Positions 36,324 through 46,090 of a stretch of 64,000 bases of DNA are shown piece after piece (within the stretch, counting starts at the first letter, position 1; each line of letters opens with the position of its first letter). The notes beneath the pieces were generated by a model, which saw only the letters and a list, made by a program, of their open reading frames with translations, did no database searches and had not been told where the DNA came from. The translations under genes and the position numbers were made by a program. Source of the DNA: Rhizobium rhododendri. Its GTDB lineage: Bacteria; Pseudomonadota; Alphaproteobacteria; Rhizobiales; Rhizobiaceae. Location of the stretch: assembly GCF_007000325.2 (NCBI RefSeq), contig NZ_CP117267.1:310001-374000 (forward strand), read 5' to 3'.

Positions 36324-39290
36324 ATGACCGATACGCCCGAAAAGATCGACTATTCGAAGACCCTCTACCTCCCCGAGACCGAGTTCCCGATGCGCGCAGG
36401 CCTGCCGCAGAAGGAGCCGGAAATGGCGGCGAAATGGAAGCAGATGGGGCTCTACAAGAAGCTCCGCGCTTCTGCTGCCGGCCGCGAAAAGTTCGTCCTG
36501 CACGACGGCCCTCCCTATGCCAACGGCAACATCCATATCGGCCACGCGCTGAACAAGGTGCTGAAGGACGTCATCACCCGCTCGTTCCAGATGCGCGGCT
36601 TCGATGCGAACTACGTGCCCGGCTGGGATTGCCACGGCCTGCCTATCGAGTGGAAGATCGAGGAAAAATACCGCGAGAAGGGCAAGGACAAGAACGAGGT
36701 CCCGGTCAACGAATTCCGCCAGGAATGCCGCGACTTCGCGCAAGGCTGGATCGACATCCAGTCGGAAGAATTCCGCCGTCTGGGCATCGAGGGCGATTTC
36801 GACAATCCCTACACGACGATGGCCTTCCACTCGGAAGCCCGCATCGCCGGCGAACTGTTGAAGATCGCCAAGTCCGGCCAGCTCTACCGCGGTTCCAAGC
36901 CGATCATGTGGTCAGTGGTCGAGCGCACCGCGCTGGCCGAGGCCGAGGTCGAATACCACGAGGTCGAGAGCGACACGATCTGGGTGAAGTTCCCGGTGGT
37001 GAAGGTTGATTCAAGTTATACTTGGATCGACAAGAAGACGGGTGCCCAACCTCAAATCGACCTCGAAAAGTCGCCTCTCAAAGGAGCGTCGATTGTTATC
37101 TGGACAACGACGCCGTGGACCATTCCCGGAAACCGCGCGATCTCGTTCTCTTCGAAAATCAAATATGCCCTCTACGAAGTGACGGAAGCCGCTAACGATT
37201 TTGGGCCACAACCAGGCGAGAAGTTGATCTTTGCAGAAAGCCTAGCGCAAGCATGTGCGGAAAAAGCTAAGGTGAAGCTGTCGCAGATCACAGAACTTGA
37301 TGGTTACGCAATGGGTAAGGCATTTACCTGCGCCCACCCGCTCGCAGACATGGGCTACACCTTCGATGTCCCCCTCATCGACGGCGACCACGTCACCGAC
37401 GATGCCGGCACCGGTTTCGTGCACACCGCCCCGTCCCACGGCCGAGAAGACTTCGAGGCCTGGATGTCCAGCGTTCGCCAGCTCGAAGCCCGTGGGATCG
37501 ATGTGAAAATCCCGTTCCCGGTCGACGATGCCGGCTTCTACACCGAGGATGCGTTCGGTTTCGGCCCCTCTGCCGAAGGTGGCGCTGCACGCGTGCTGGA
37601 CGACAACGGCAAGAAGGGCGATGCCAACAAGCGTGTCATCGAGGCGCTGATCGCTGCCGGCAATCTCTTTGCCCGTGGCCGCATCAAGCACGATTACCCG
37701 CATTCCTGGCGTTCCAAGAAGCCGGTCATCTTCCGCAATACGCCGCAGTGGTTCGTCTACATGGACAAGCAGCTGGACGACGGCAAGACGCTGCGCATCC
37801 GCGCGCTGGAGGCCATCGACCAGACCCGCTTTGTGCCGGCAGGTGGCCAGAACCGGCTGCGTGCCATGATCGAGCAGCGTCCGGACTGGGTGCTGTCGCG
37901 CCAGCGCGCCTGGGGCGTGCCGATCTGCGTCTTTGCCGATGAAGAAGGCAACGTGCTGCTGGACGATGCCGTCAACGAGCGCATCCTCGCGGCCTTCGAA
38001 AAGGAAGGCGCCGACGCGTGGTTTGCCGAAGGTGCCAAGGATCGCTTCCTCGGCAACGAGCATGATGGCGAACGCTGGCAGATGGTCACCGATATCCTCG
38101 ACGTCTGGTTCGACAGTGGCTGCACCCACACCTTTACACTGGAAGACCGCCCGGACCTGAAATGGCCGGCCGACGTCTATCTCGAAGGCTCCGACCAGCA
38201 TCGCGGCTGGTTCCATTCGTCGCTGCTGGAAAGCTGCGCGACGCGTGGCCGCGCGCCCTACAACGCTGTCGTCACCCATGGCTTCACCATGGCCGAGGAC
38301 GGTCGCAAGATGTCGAAGTCGCTCGGCAACACCGTCACCCCGCAGGAAGTCATGGGCCAGTCCGGCGCCGATATCCTGCGCCTCTGGGTGATGAACACGG
38401 ACTATTGGGAGGATCAGCGTCTCGGCAAGACGATCATCCAGACCAACATCGACAGCTACCGCAAGATCCGCAACACGCTTCGCTGGATGCTGGGAACGCT
38501 GGCCCACGATCACGGTGACGAGATCGCCTATGCGGACCTGCCGGAACTCGAGCGGCTGATGCTCAACCGCCTGTCCGAACTGGATAAGGTGGTGCGAGGA
38601 GGCTACGACGAATTCGACTTCAAGCGCATCGTCCGCTCGCTGTCGGACTTCGCCAATGTAGAACTGTCGGCCTTCTATTTCGACATCCGCAAGGACGCGC
38701 TCTATTGCGATGCGCCGTCGAGCCCGAAACGCCGTGCGGCCCTCTATGTCATCCGCAAGCTGTTCGATTGCCTCGTCCTGTGGTTCGCGCCGATGATGCC
38801 GTTCACCACCGAGGAGGCATGGCTGTCGCGCGATCCCAATGCTGTCTCCGTGCATCTCGAGCAGTTTCCGACGATTCCCGGCGAATGGTCGAACGAGCCA
38901 GTTGCGGAAAAGTGGAAGAAGGTCCGCACTGTTCGTCGTGCCGTCACCGGCGCACTGGAGATCGAGCGTAAGGACAAGCGCATCGGCTCCTCGCTGGAAG
39001 CTGCCCCCGTCGTCCACGTCGGCGATCCCGAGCTTCTGGCGGCGCTGGAAGGTCTCGACTTCGCCGAGATCTGCATCACCTCGGATATTTCCGTCGTGGC
39101 AGGCGAGGGACCGGCAGAAGCCTTCCGGCTTGAGGACGGAACTAAGGTCGCCGTCGAGCAAAAACTTGCCGAAGGCGTCAAATGCGCCCGCTCGTGGAAA
39201 ATCACCAAAGACGTCGGATCGGACCCGGCCTATCCCGATATTTCCGCCCGCGACGCAGCCGCAATGCACGAATTGGCGGCTTTGGCCTGA
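36324..39290 (+). CDS. ileS: Isoleucyl-tRNA synthetase
   Basis: IleS charges tRNA-Ile and edits valine. The 988-residue class I enzyme has HIGH at 71-74 ([16 protein letters not shown]) and KMSKS at 662-666 ([11 protein letters not shown]). The CP1 editing domain contains [13 protein letters not shown], and an anticodon-binding C-terminal part follows. The ATG at 36324 is preferred; the frame also runs to 36294. Residues about 228-335 (37005-37326), inside CP1, show different codon use: by hand count about 53% of third positions are G/C, clearly below the flanks, with many GGA, CCA, ACA and AAA codons. This patch also contains a short hydrophilic insertion ([20 protein letters not shown]). 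No interruption of the frame. Confidence 0.97.
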   Translation: MTDTPEKIDYSKTLYLPETEFPMRAGLPQKEPEMAAKWKQMGLYKKLRASAAGREKFVLHDGPPYANGNIHIGHALNKVLKDVITRSFQMRGFDANYVPGWDCHGLPIEWKIEEKYREKGKDKNEVPVNEFRQECRDFAQGWIDIQSEEFRRLGIEGDFDNPYTTMAFHSEARIAGELLKIAKSGQLYRGSKPIMWSVVERTALAEAEVEYHEVESDTIWVKFPVVKVDSSYTWIDKKTGAQPQIDLEKSPLKGASIVIWTTTPWTIPGNRAISFSSKIKYALYEVTEAANDFGPQPGEKLIFAESLAQACAEKAKVKLSQITELDGYAMGKAFTCAHPLADMGYTFDVPLIDGDHVTDDAGTGFVHTAPSHGREDFEAWMSSVRQLEARGIDVKIPFPVDDAGFYTEDAFGFGPSAEGGAARVLDDNGKKGDANKRVIEALIAAGNLFARGRIKHDYPHSWRSKKPVIFRNTPQWFVYMDKQLDDGKTLRIRALEAIDQTRFVPAGGQNRLRAMIEQRPDWVLSRQRAWGVPICVFADEEGNVLLDDAVNERILAAFEKEGADAWFAEGAKDRFLGNEHDGERWQMVTDILDVWFDSGCTHTFTLEDRPDLKWPADVYLEGSDQHRGWFHSSLLESCATRGRAPYNAVVTHGFTMAEDGRKMSKSLGNTVTPQEVMGQSGADILRLWVMNTDYWEDQRLGKTIIQTNIDSYRKIRNTLRWMLGTLAHDHGDEIAYADLPELERLMLNRLSELDKVVRGGYDEFDFKRIVRSLSDFANVELSAFYFDIRKDALYCDAPSSPKRRAALYVIRKLFDCLVLWFAPMMPFTTEEAWLSRDPNAVSVHLEQFPTIPGEWSNEPVAEKWKKVRTVRRAVTGALEIERKDKRIGSSLEAAPVVHVGDPELLAALEGLDFAEICITSDISVVAGEGPAEAFRLEDGTKVAVEQKLAEGVKCARSWKITKDVGSDPAYPDISARDAAAMHELAALA

Positions 39291-39296
39291 AGAAAA

Positions 39297-39334
39297 TTAC
39301 CGGATGAATTGCGTTAACCGCGTTCATCCGGTAA
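39297..39334. repeat. Perfect inverted repeat after ileS
   Basis: TTACCGGATGAA and TTCATCCGGTAA (12-bp arms) enclose 14 bases and start seven bases after the ileS stop codon. It is likely the transcript-end hairpin of ileS, although a T tract is lacking; an operator for the following lipoprotein gene is the alternative. Confidence 0.6.
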
Positions 39335-39424
39335 AAGCTGCCTGAAATTGGCCGAAGTTTTGCGCGAAGGGGCGTAGAACCGTGGTGGGCAATGAGTGCG
39401 CCGGCACGGTTGGGAAGGGTTTTC

Positions 39425-40054
39425 ATGAAAGCGTTGCATAGGGTTCGTGTTGGCGTCTGCTTGGCTGCTTTGTTGGCAGGCTGCGGCGCGATGTCCGGCT
39501 GCATGAGCAGCCCGACCTACGGCACCGACAAGACATCGGGCGAACAGCTGTTCGATGACATCGCCGATATCGGCTCGATCTCGGCTGCGACGCCCAAGGA
39601 AAATGCCGTCAAGTATCCGCCTCGTCCGGGCCTCGTAGTGCCGCCGGCCAATGGCAGGTCGACCCTGACGCAGCCGCAGCAGTCGCTGGCCTCCTCTGAC
39701 AATCCGAACTGGGTCGAATCGCCTGAAGACGCCCGCAAGCGTCTCGTTGCCGATGCAGACGCCAACAAAAATTCTGCCACATACCGTTCGCCGTTGGTCT
39801 ATTCCGACAGCCACGCCAACCAGATGACGCAGGCGCAGCAGACCGCGGCCTATCGCGAGGCGCGCAAGCAGCAGGACGGTACCTACATCGATCAGCGCCG
39901 TTACCTGATCGACCCACCGGCGCAGTACCGCCAGGTTGCCGATCCGGCCGCCCTCAACGATCTCGGCACGCCGGAATCGAAGAAGGAAAAGAAGCGCCTG
40001 AAGGATGCCGAGGCAGCCCAGCAGACCAGCAGCTGGTGGAAGCCCTTCCAGTAA
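39425..40054 (+). CDS. Putative outer-membrane lipoprotein, unknown function
   Basis: The 209-residue protein has a lipoprotein signal peptide ending in the lipobox LLAGC (MKALHRVRVGVCLAALLAGC), so Cys20 should be lipidated. No membrane helix follows. The rest is polar, with a glutamine/alanine-rich stretch (MTQAQQTAAYREARKQQDG) and a lysine-rich C-terminal helix (ESKKEKKRLKDAEAAQQTSS) that may form a coiled coil. I recognise no named family. The ATG at 39425 has GGAAGGG six bases upstream. It is convergent with tadA, 16 bases apart. Confidence 0.75.
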   Translation: MKALHRVRVGVCLAALLAGCGAMSGCMSSPTYGTDKTSGEQLFDDIADIGSISAATPKENAVKYPPRPGLVVPPANGRSTLTQPQQSLASSDNPNWVESPEDARKRLVADADANKNSATYRSPLVYSDSHANQMTQAQQTAAYREARKQQDGTYIDQRRYLIDPPAQYRQVADPAALNDLGTPESKKEKKRLKDAEAAQQTSSWWKPFQ

Positions 40055-40070
40055 GCAACACCTGAGCGCG

Positions 40071-40526
40071 TTATTCGCCGCGCCGGGCTTGGAAAAATGC
40101 CTTGAGGATATCGCTGGCATCGCTTTCGGCGAGGCCTGAATAGACCTCCGGACTGTGATGGCATGTCGGCTGCGCAAAGAAGCGCACGCCGTTGTCGATG
40201 CCGCCGCCTTTCGGATCCTCCGCGCCATAGTAGAGCCTGCGGATGCGGGCGAACGAAATGGCCGCCGCACACATCGTGCAGGGCTCCAGCGTCACGTAGA
40301 GATCGGCATCGACCAGCCGTTCCTGGCCTAGCGTTGCGCTGGCAAGCCGGATCGCCACTATTTCGGCATGGGCAGTGACATCGTTCAATTCCCGGGTCCG
40401 GTTGCCCGCTATGGCGATGACGGTGTTGTCGAGAACCACCACGGCGCCGATCGGCACTTCGCCACGCTGTCCGGCGGCGCGCGCTTCATCCAGCGCCAGC
40501 GCCATGAAATGATTTGTCCTCGCCAT
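40071..40526 (-). CDS. tadA: tRNA-specific adenosine deaminase
   Basis: TadA converts A34 to inosine in the anticodon of tRNA-Arg(ACG). The 151-residue protein has the zinc deaminase motifs HAE (His53, proton-shuttling Glu55) and PCTMC (Cys83, Cys86). The TadA-type C-terminal segment FARIRRLYYGAEDPKGGG is also present. The start is the ATG at 40526, where family similarity begins; a longer frame to 40604 has no support. It is divergent from the pseudouridine synthase gene with a region of about 85 bp between them, so both promoters must be short or overlapping. Confidence 0.93.
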   Translation of the reverse strand: MARTNHFMALALDEARAAGQRGEVPIGAVVVLDNTVIAIAGNRTRELNDVTAHAEIVAIRLASATLGQERLVDADLYVTLEPCTMCAAAISFARIRRLYYGAEDPKGGGIDNGVRFFAQPTCHHSPEVYSGLAESDASDILKAFFQARRGE

Positions 40527-40611
40527 CAAGATTTTCCACTTAACCGAAGCGGCGTGACCTGATAGGACACGCCAAAGACCAATTTGGTCTAAAAACTCAG
40601 GCAAACATCAA

Positions 40612-42726
40612 ATGACATTCAATGACAAGCCCAAGCGGCCTGGGTCCAAGCCCTTTCTTCGCGATAAGCCGATGCCGAAGCGCGAAGACACCAATGCTGC
40701 AAAACCTGCGCCGTCGAAGCTGACCAAGGCGAATATCCCGGATGACGCCGAGCGTATCTCCAAGGTGATGGCACGCGTCGGCGTCGCCTCCCGCCGCGAT
40801 ATCGAGCGGATGATCATGGAAGGCCGCGTCAAGCTGAACGGCGTGCAGCTCGACAGCCCGGTCATCAACGTCACGCTGACGGACAAGATCGAAGTCGATG
40901 GCGTGCCGATCCGTGGTATCGAGCGCACCCGTCTGTGGCTCTACCACAAGCCTGCCGGCCTGGTGACCACCAATGCCGATCCGGAAGGCCGCGATACCGT
41001 ATTCGACAACCTGCCGGACGACCTGCCGCGCGTCATGTCGATCGGCCGCCTAGACATCAACACAGAAGGCTTGTTGCTGCTGACCAACGACGGCGGCCTT
41101 GCCCGCGTGCTGGAATTGCCGACCACCGGCTGGCTGCGTCGCTACCGCGTTCGCGCCCATGGCGAGATCGACCAGGATGCGCTCGACAAGCTGAAAGAAG
41201 GCATCGCCGTCGATGGCGTGCTCTATGGCTCTATCGAGGCAACGCTCGACAAGGTGCAGGGCTCCAACGTCTGGATCACCATGGGTCTTCGCGAAGGCAA
41301 GAACCGCGAAATCAAGAACGTCCTCGGCGCGCTCGGCCTCGAGGTTAATCGCCTGATCCGCATTTCCTACGGCCCGTTCCAGCTCGGCGACCTGCCGGAA
41401 GGCCAAGCCGTAGAAGTCCGTGGTCGAACGCTCCGCGACCAGCTCGGTCCACGCCTCGTCGAAGACGCCAAGGCGAATTTCGATGCGCCGATCTACAACG
41501 TGAGCGGTGGCGACGCAGCTGACGACGACGAAGCGCCCGCCGCCCGTCCGCAGCAGCGCGATGACTGGGTCAAGCGCGAAAAGTCCAGCGACAAGCGCGC
41601 TCCCGCCCGTGGCCATCTCGATACCAAGCGCGAGGACAGCAAGGGCGGTGCCCGTGGCAAGGACGACGACCGTCCGAAGCGCGCACCGATGACGACGCCG
41701 CGCCGCAGCGCCAATGTCTGGATGGCGCCCGGCGCCCGTCCTCTTGGCGAGAAGGCAGCTGAAAAGGTTGCCAAGAATCTCGAAAGATATGGCCCTTCGA
41801 CCCGTGGCCCGCGCGTGCGCCCCGGCTCCGAGCGCCCGGATGAAGGTCCGCGCGTCCGTGTCAGTCGCGTCAGCGACAGCGAAGGAGAGTGGATCCGCGC
41901 CACTGACGATTCCGACGATGCCAAGGGCAAGGGCGGCGGTTTCGGCCGCAAGAGCGCCGGCGGCGACCGTCCGCCACGCGGCGACAAACCGTTTGGCGAC
42001 CGTGCCCCGCGCGGCGACCGGCCCCAGGGTGCAAAGTCCTTCGGTGATCGTCCGGCCCGCAGCGACAAGCCATTCGGCGATCGTGCTCCGCGTGCCGAGA
42101 AGCCGTTCAGCGACCGCCCGCGTGGCCCGAGCCGCCCGCGTACCGAGGGCGAGGATCGCCCACGGACCAGCTCTTTCCGCAGTGACAGCCGCTCGGATGC
42201 CCCTCGTGGCGATCGTCCCTCCGGCGACCGGCCACCGCGCGGTGATCGTCCACAAAGCGATCGTCCTCGTGGCGACCGGCCCGAGCGCGCCCGTCCGCAG
42301 GGCGACCGCCCTTATTCCGGCAGGCCGCGCACTGAAGGCGAGGATCGTCCCCGTGCAAAGCCGTTCCGCTCCGACGCTCCGCGTGGCGATCGTCCTGTCC
42401 GCAGCGAACGTCCGCAGGGCGAACGTTCATTTGGTGACAAGCCGAGAAGCGACCGCCCGACACGGTCCTTCGATGGCGACCAGCGGTCCGAGCGTCCGGC
42501 AAGGACTGAACGTCCCTCCGGTGAGCGCTCGTATGGCGACAAGCCGGCCGGTGCAAAGCCCGCAGGCCGTCCTTATACAGGCAAGCCAGCCGGTAAATCC
42601 TTCGGTGGCAAGCCAGCGGGCAAGCCGGGTGCAAAGAGCTTTTCCGGCAAGCCACGCGACGGTGCCGGCAGCGGTCGTCCGGCAGGGGGTGCCCCAAGGG
42701 GTGGTCCGAAGGGCAAGAGAGGCTAA
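40612..42726 (+). CDS. rRNA pseudouridine synthase (RluB/RsuA family) with long disordered tail
   Basis: The 704-residue protein has an S4 RNA-binding domain (about residues 47-100; ERISKVMARVGVASRRDIER) and an RsuA/RluB catalytic domain. Its active-site aspartate is Asp148 in SIGRLDINTEGLLLL, and GLREGKNREIKNVL follows. Enzymes of this family modify 23S or 16S rRNA; RluB-type activity at 23S position 2605 is the best guess. The domain ends near residue 290. The remaining roughly 400 residues are low-complexity, repeating GDRP, DKPFGDRAPR and KPAGKP units, strongly basic and disordered. rsmD follows six bases later and a patatin gene after that, in one apparent operon. Confidence 0.9.
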   Translation: MTFNDKPKRPGSKPFLRDKPMPKREDTNAAKPAPSKLTKANIPDDAERISKVMARVGVASRRDIERMIMEGRVKLNGVQLDSPVINVTLTDKIEVDGVPIRGIERTRLWLYHKPAGLVTTNADPEGRDTVFDNLPDDLPRVMSIGRLDINTEGLLLLTNDGGLARVLELPTTGWLRRYRVRAHGEIDQDALDKLKEGIAVDGVLYGSIEATLDKVQGSNVWITMGLREGKNREIKNVLGALGLEVNRLIRISYGPFQLGDLPEGQAVEVRGRTLRDQLGPRLVEDAKANFDAPIYNVSGGDAADDDEAPAARPQQRDDWVKREKSSDKRAPARGHLDTKREDSKGGARGKDDDRPKRAPMTTPRRSANVWMAPGARPLGEKAAEKVAKNLERYGPSTRGPRVRPGSERPDEGPRVRVSRVSDSEGEWIRATDDSDDAKGKGGGFGRKSAGGDRPPRGDKPFGDRAPRGDRPQGAKSFGDRPARSDKPFGDRAPRAEKPFSDRPRGPSRPRTEGEDRPRTSSFRSDSRSDAPRGDRPSGDRPPRGDRPQSDRPRGDRPERARPQGDRPYSGRPRTEGEDRPRAKPFRSDAPRGDRPVRSERPQGERSFGDKPRSDRPTRSFDGDQRSERPARTERPSGERSYGDKPAGAKPAGRPYTGKPAGKSFGGKPAGKPGAKSFSGKPRDGAGSGRPAGGAPRGGPKGKRG

Positions 42727-42732
42727 CGGACG

Positions 42733-43293
42733 GTGAGGATTGTCGGCGGAGAGTTTCGCGGTCGGTCTCTAGCCGTGCCCAAGTCCAATGCGATCCGGCC
42801 AACGGCTGACCGGACGCGGGAGAGCCTGTTCAATATCCTCAGCCACGCCTATCCCGAGGCGATCGACGCGACGCGCATGATGGACCTCTTCGCCGGCACC
42901 GGCGCGGTCGGCCTCGAGGGCGCCTCGCGCGGCTGCCGCCACGTGCTGTTTGTCGAAAGCAGCGTCGAGGGCCGTGGCCTTCTCTGGGAAAATATCGATG
43001 CGCTCGGCCTGCACGGCCGGACGCGCATGCTGCGTCGCGACGCCACCGATCTCGGCAGCGTCGGCAATCTCGAGCCGTTCGACTTCCTGTTCGCGGATCC
43101 ACCTTATGGCCACGGCCTCGGCGAGAAAGCCTTCGCGGCGGCAGCCGATGGCGGTTGGCTGGTGCCGGGCGCCCTTGCGATCCTCGAAGAGCGTGCCGAT
43201 ATCGTCGTCAACGCTCCTGCAGATTACGTATTGCTGGAGGTCAGAACCTTTGGCGACAGCAAGATGCACTTTTTCCGCTACCAGCCGGCTTGA
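42733..43293 (+). CDS. rsmD: 16S rRNA (guanine-966-N2)-methyltransferase
   Basis: RsmD methylates G966 of 16S rRNA during 30S assembly. The 186-residue protein starts MRIVGGEFRGRSLAVP and has RPTADRTRESLFNIL, the S-adenosylmethionine loop MDLFAGTGAVGLEG and the catalytic DPPYG of N2-guanine methylases. The start codon is GTG at 42733, with AGAGG upstream, six bases after the preceding stop. It belongs with the neighbouring pseudouridine synthase as an rRNA-modification pair. The patatin gene starts three bases after its stop. Confidence 0.94.
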   Translation: MRIVGGEFRGRSLAVPKSNAIRPTADRTRESLFNILSHAYPEAIDATRMMDLFAGTGAVGLEGASRGCRHVLFVESSVEGRGLLWENIDALGLHGRTRMLRRDATDLGSVGNLEPFDFLFADPPYGHGLGEKAFAAAADGGWLVPGALAILEERADIVVNAPADYVLLEVRTFGDSKMHFFRYQPA

Positions 43294-43296
43294 GTT

Positions 43297-44169
43297 ATGA
43301 ACACGATGACCAGACTGGGTGATGAGATCACCGACACCGCCTACAGATCGTCGCAGCCATCCGTGGCCGTCTCCTTCGGCGGTGGCGGTGCGCGTGGGCT
43401 TGCCCATATCCACATCATCGAGGCGCTGGACGAACTCGGCATCCGGCCGGTCGCCATTTCCGGCTCGTCGATCGGCGCGATCATGGGTGCAGGCATGGCG
43501 TCTGGCATGAGCGGGCTCGAGATCCGCGACCACGCTCTCTCCAGCATCGGCAACAAAAAGGCTGTCGCCAACCGGATCTGGGGTCTCAGGCCGAAGTCGG
43601 TACGCGGCCTGAAGATCGGACAGTTCGATCTCGAGCGTGTGCTGCGGGCCTTTTTGCCGCATCAGGTGCCGGATAGTTTCGACGGTCTGCGCATTCCGAT
43701 GAAGGTGATCGCTACCGATTATTATGGCCAGGCCGAGGTGGTCATCGAAGATGGCGATCTTATCGAGGCGCTAGCCGCTTCCGCCGCCATTCCGGCCGTT
43801 TTCATGCCCGTGCGGCGAAACGACCGCGTCATGATCGACGGCGGCATTATCAATCCGGTGCCTTACGAACATCTGATGGATCTTGCCGATATCGTCATCG
43901 GCGTCGATGTTGTCGGCGCGCCGGATGGCGACGGTACCCATGTGCCGAACCGCATGGAAAGCCTGTTCGGCAGCGGCCAGTTGATGATGCAGACGGCGAT
44001 TGCCCTGAAGCTCCGCCTGCGTCCGCCGCAGATCTTCCTCTGCCCAGCAGTCGGGCGCATCGGCGTCATGGATTTCCTGAAAGCTCGCGAAATCCTCGCC
44101 ATGTCCGTCGGCATCAAGGACGAGCTGAAATATGCGCTCGATGAGATCCTGACCGCACGCCAGACCTAG
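43297..44169 (+). CDS. Patatin-like phospholipase (RssA-like)
   Basis: The 290-residue protein has the patatin catalytic features: oxyanion-hole GGGGARGLAH at residues 28-37, nucleophile elbow GSSIG with Ser58, and the dyad aspartate Asp181 in MIDGGIINPVPYE. Such enzymes hydrolyse acyl chains from lipids. No signal peptide is seen. It starts three bases after rsmD and overlaps by four bases the end of the convergent Kef-type antiporter gene. Substrate and partners are unknown. Confidence 0.9.
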   Translation: MNTMTRLGDEITDTAYRSSQPSVAVSFGGGGARGLAHIHIIEALDELGIRPVAISGSSIGAIMGAGMASGMSGLEIRDHALSSIGNKKAVANRIWGLRPKSVRGLKIGQFDLERVLRAFLPHQVPDSFDGLRIPMKVIATDYYGQAEVVIEDGDLIEALAASAAIPAVFMPVRRNDRVMIDGGIINPVPYEHLMDLADIVIGVDVVGAPDGDGTHVPNRMESLFGSGQLMMQTAIALKLRLRPPQIFLCPAVGRIGVMDFLKAREILAMSVGIKDELKYALDEILTARQT

Positions 44170-45971
44170 AGACTCGCTGGCTCCGACAGATCGTCGCTGG
44201 CATCGATGACTTCGACCGACCGCTTTGGCTTGATCAGCGGTTCCGGCTTGACCGGCTTCGAAAACAGCATGTCGGCACCTGCCTGCGGACCTTCCGTCGT
44301 CTGCAGAATCAGTCGCTGCTCGTCGCGCCTGCGGATATCTTCCTGGATCGCCATTGCCTCCGCTTCACCGACTCCGAGTTCCTCGAGGGTCCGCCGGCCG
44401 AACAATAGGCCTGATTCCAGCGTTTCACGCAGCTCGTAATCGACGCCCACTTTTCGCAGCGCGATGGAGTGGATGCGGTCGTAGCTGCGCACGAAAATCC
44501 GGGCATGGGAATATTCAGCCTGCACCAGTTCGACGATCTTGTCGGTGATTTCCCGCGTGTGGGTGCAGATGACCACGATCTTGGCGCGGTCTATGCCGGC
44601 GGAGCGCAGAACGTCCTTGCGGGTTCCATCGCCGAAATAGATGCGAAAACCAAAGGACGACGCCTGCCGGATGCGGTCGGCGGAAAAGTCGATCACCGTC
44701 ACCTCGCGGCCTCCGGCAAGCAGGATCTGTGCGGCGATCTGGCCGAAGCGCGAAAAACCGATCATCAGCACGTCGGCGCCGGCGCCCTCGAAATTCTCGT
44801 CGATCTCTTCATGCGCATCGCCTGACATCAGTCGCTTCGAGAGCGCCACGGCAAGCGGCGTCAGCGCCATCGACAGCGTGACGATGGCGATCAGCAACGA
44901 GGCAGTGCTGTCGGAAAGCAATCCGCCGGTGGACGCGGCGGTGCTGAACAGAACGAAGCCGAATTCGCCGCCCTGGGGCAGCAGCAGGGCGATGCGGATG
45001 GCGTCGTTATGCGACGAGCCCGATATCCGGCAGAGGGCATAGATGACCAGCGCCTTGATTGCCAGCAACACCGGCACGGCCATGAGGATGAAAAATGCGT
45101 GATCGTAAATCACCTGAAGCTGCAGCGACAGGCCGACGGCAATGAAGAAAATCGCCAGCAGCACGCCGCGAAACGGTTCAATATCGGCCTCCAGCTCGTG
45201 CCTGTACGAGGATTCTGCCAGCATCACCCCGGAGAGGAAAGCGCCCATTGCCATCGACAGCCCCGCCATTTGCATCAGCGTGGCCGAGCCGAGCACGACA
45301 AACAGTGCTGCTGCAATCATTGCCTCGCGGGCGCCGGTCCGGCCGATCACCTGGAACAGCGGCGTCAGCAGGTAGCGGCCGACCACGATCATGCCGGCTA
45401 CCGCGCCTATGGCGATGGCAAGATCGGTCAGGGGATGGGCTTCCTGTTTCGGCCCGTCGAGCACAGTGATCAGTGCCAGCAGCGGTACGATTGCGAGATC
45501 CTGGAACAGCAGCATCGAGAAGGATCGCTGGCCGTAACGGGTGTTGATGTCGCTCTGGTCGTCAAGGATCTGCATCGCGAAGGCGGTGGACGACAGCGCC
45601 AGGCCGAAGCCGGCAATGACGCTGCCGCGCCAGTCGACCATGCCCGTAAGCCATGCGGCGAGCGTAAGGGCCATGCCGGTGAAAATGACCTGGGCGCTTC
45701 CGAGGCCGAAGATATCCCTGCGCATCTGCCAGAGCCTGGTCGGCTTCAGTTCGAGGCCGATGATGAACAGCAGGAATACGACGCCAAGCTCGGCTACGCC
45801 GAGAACAGCTTCGCCGTCGCTTATGCCGTGCAATACGGGGCCGATGACGACGCCGGCCGCCAGGTAGCCGAGCACCGTGCCCAGACCGAGCTTCTTGAAG
45901 ATCGGTGCTGTAACGACGGTGCCGCCGAGCAGCAACAGCGTTTCGGTGAAGAAGGCGTTGGGGGCTGACAT
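44166..45971 (-). CDS. Monovalent cation:proton antiporter-2 (KefB/KefC type)
   Basis: The 601-residue protein combines a CPA2 transporter domain of about 12-13 helices (residues 5-380, with GYLAAGVVIGP and FLLFIIGLELKP) and a cytosolic RCK/TrkA-N domain beginning ADVLMIGFSRFGQIAA. Residues of a TrkA-C-like tail follow. Kef systems export potassium in exchange for protons and protect against electrophiles when glutathione is depleted. The nucleotide-loop GFSRFG keeps the G-x-x-x-x-G spacing. The ATG at 45971 follows GGAAAGATAC. It is divergent from pmbA. No KefF/KefG ancillary gene is adjacent. Confidence 0.92.
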   Translation of the reverse strand: MSAPNAFFTETLLLLGGTVVTAPIFKKLGLGTVLGYLAAGVVIGPVLHGISDGEAVLGVAELGVVFLLFIIGLELKPTRLWQMRRDIFGLGSAQVIFTGMALTLAAWLTGMVDWRGSVIAGFGLALSSTAFAMQILDDQSDINTRYGQRSFSMLLFQDLAIVPLLALITVLDGPKQEAHPLTDLAIAIGAVAGMIVVGRYLLTPLFQVIGRTGAREAMIAAALFVVLGSATLMQMAGLSMAMGAFLSGVMLAESSYRHELEADIEPFRGVLLAIFFIAVGLSLQLQVIYDHAFFILMAVPVLLAIKALVIYALCRISGSSHNDAIRIALLLPQGGEFGFVLFSTAASTGGLLSDSTASLLIAIVTLSMALTPLAVALSKRLMSGDAHEEIDENFEGAGADVLMIGFSRFGQIAAQILLAGGREVTVIDFSADRIRQASSFGFRIYFGDGTRKDVLRSAGIDRAKIVVICTHTREITDKIVELVQAEYSHARIFVRSYDRIHSIALRKVGVDYELRETLESGLLFGRRTLEELGVGEAEAMAIQEDIRRRDEQRLILQTTEGPQAGADMLFSKPVKPEPLIKPKRSVEVIDASDDLSEPASL

Positions 45972-46090
45972 GGTCTGTATCTTTCCGTAGGTAGGCAGTG
46001 CATATGCTGTCGAGCCCCAAGAATCGACACGCTCGGCCTTGATGCTTTCGGTACTGCACAATAAATGGAAGACGAAGGAAAGGCCAACTC

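Noticed and set aside
37242..39269. A 675-codon open frame antisense to ileS
   Set aside because: High-G+C coding sequence keeps the opposite strand open; the ileS frame carries all synthetase motifs and the antisense product resembles nothing.
41714..42736. A 340-codon frame overlapping the pseudouridine synthase tail
   Set aside because: Produced by the repetitive GDRP-coding DNA, which lacks stops in other frames; Arg/Ala/Ser-rich low complexity only.
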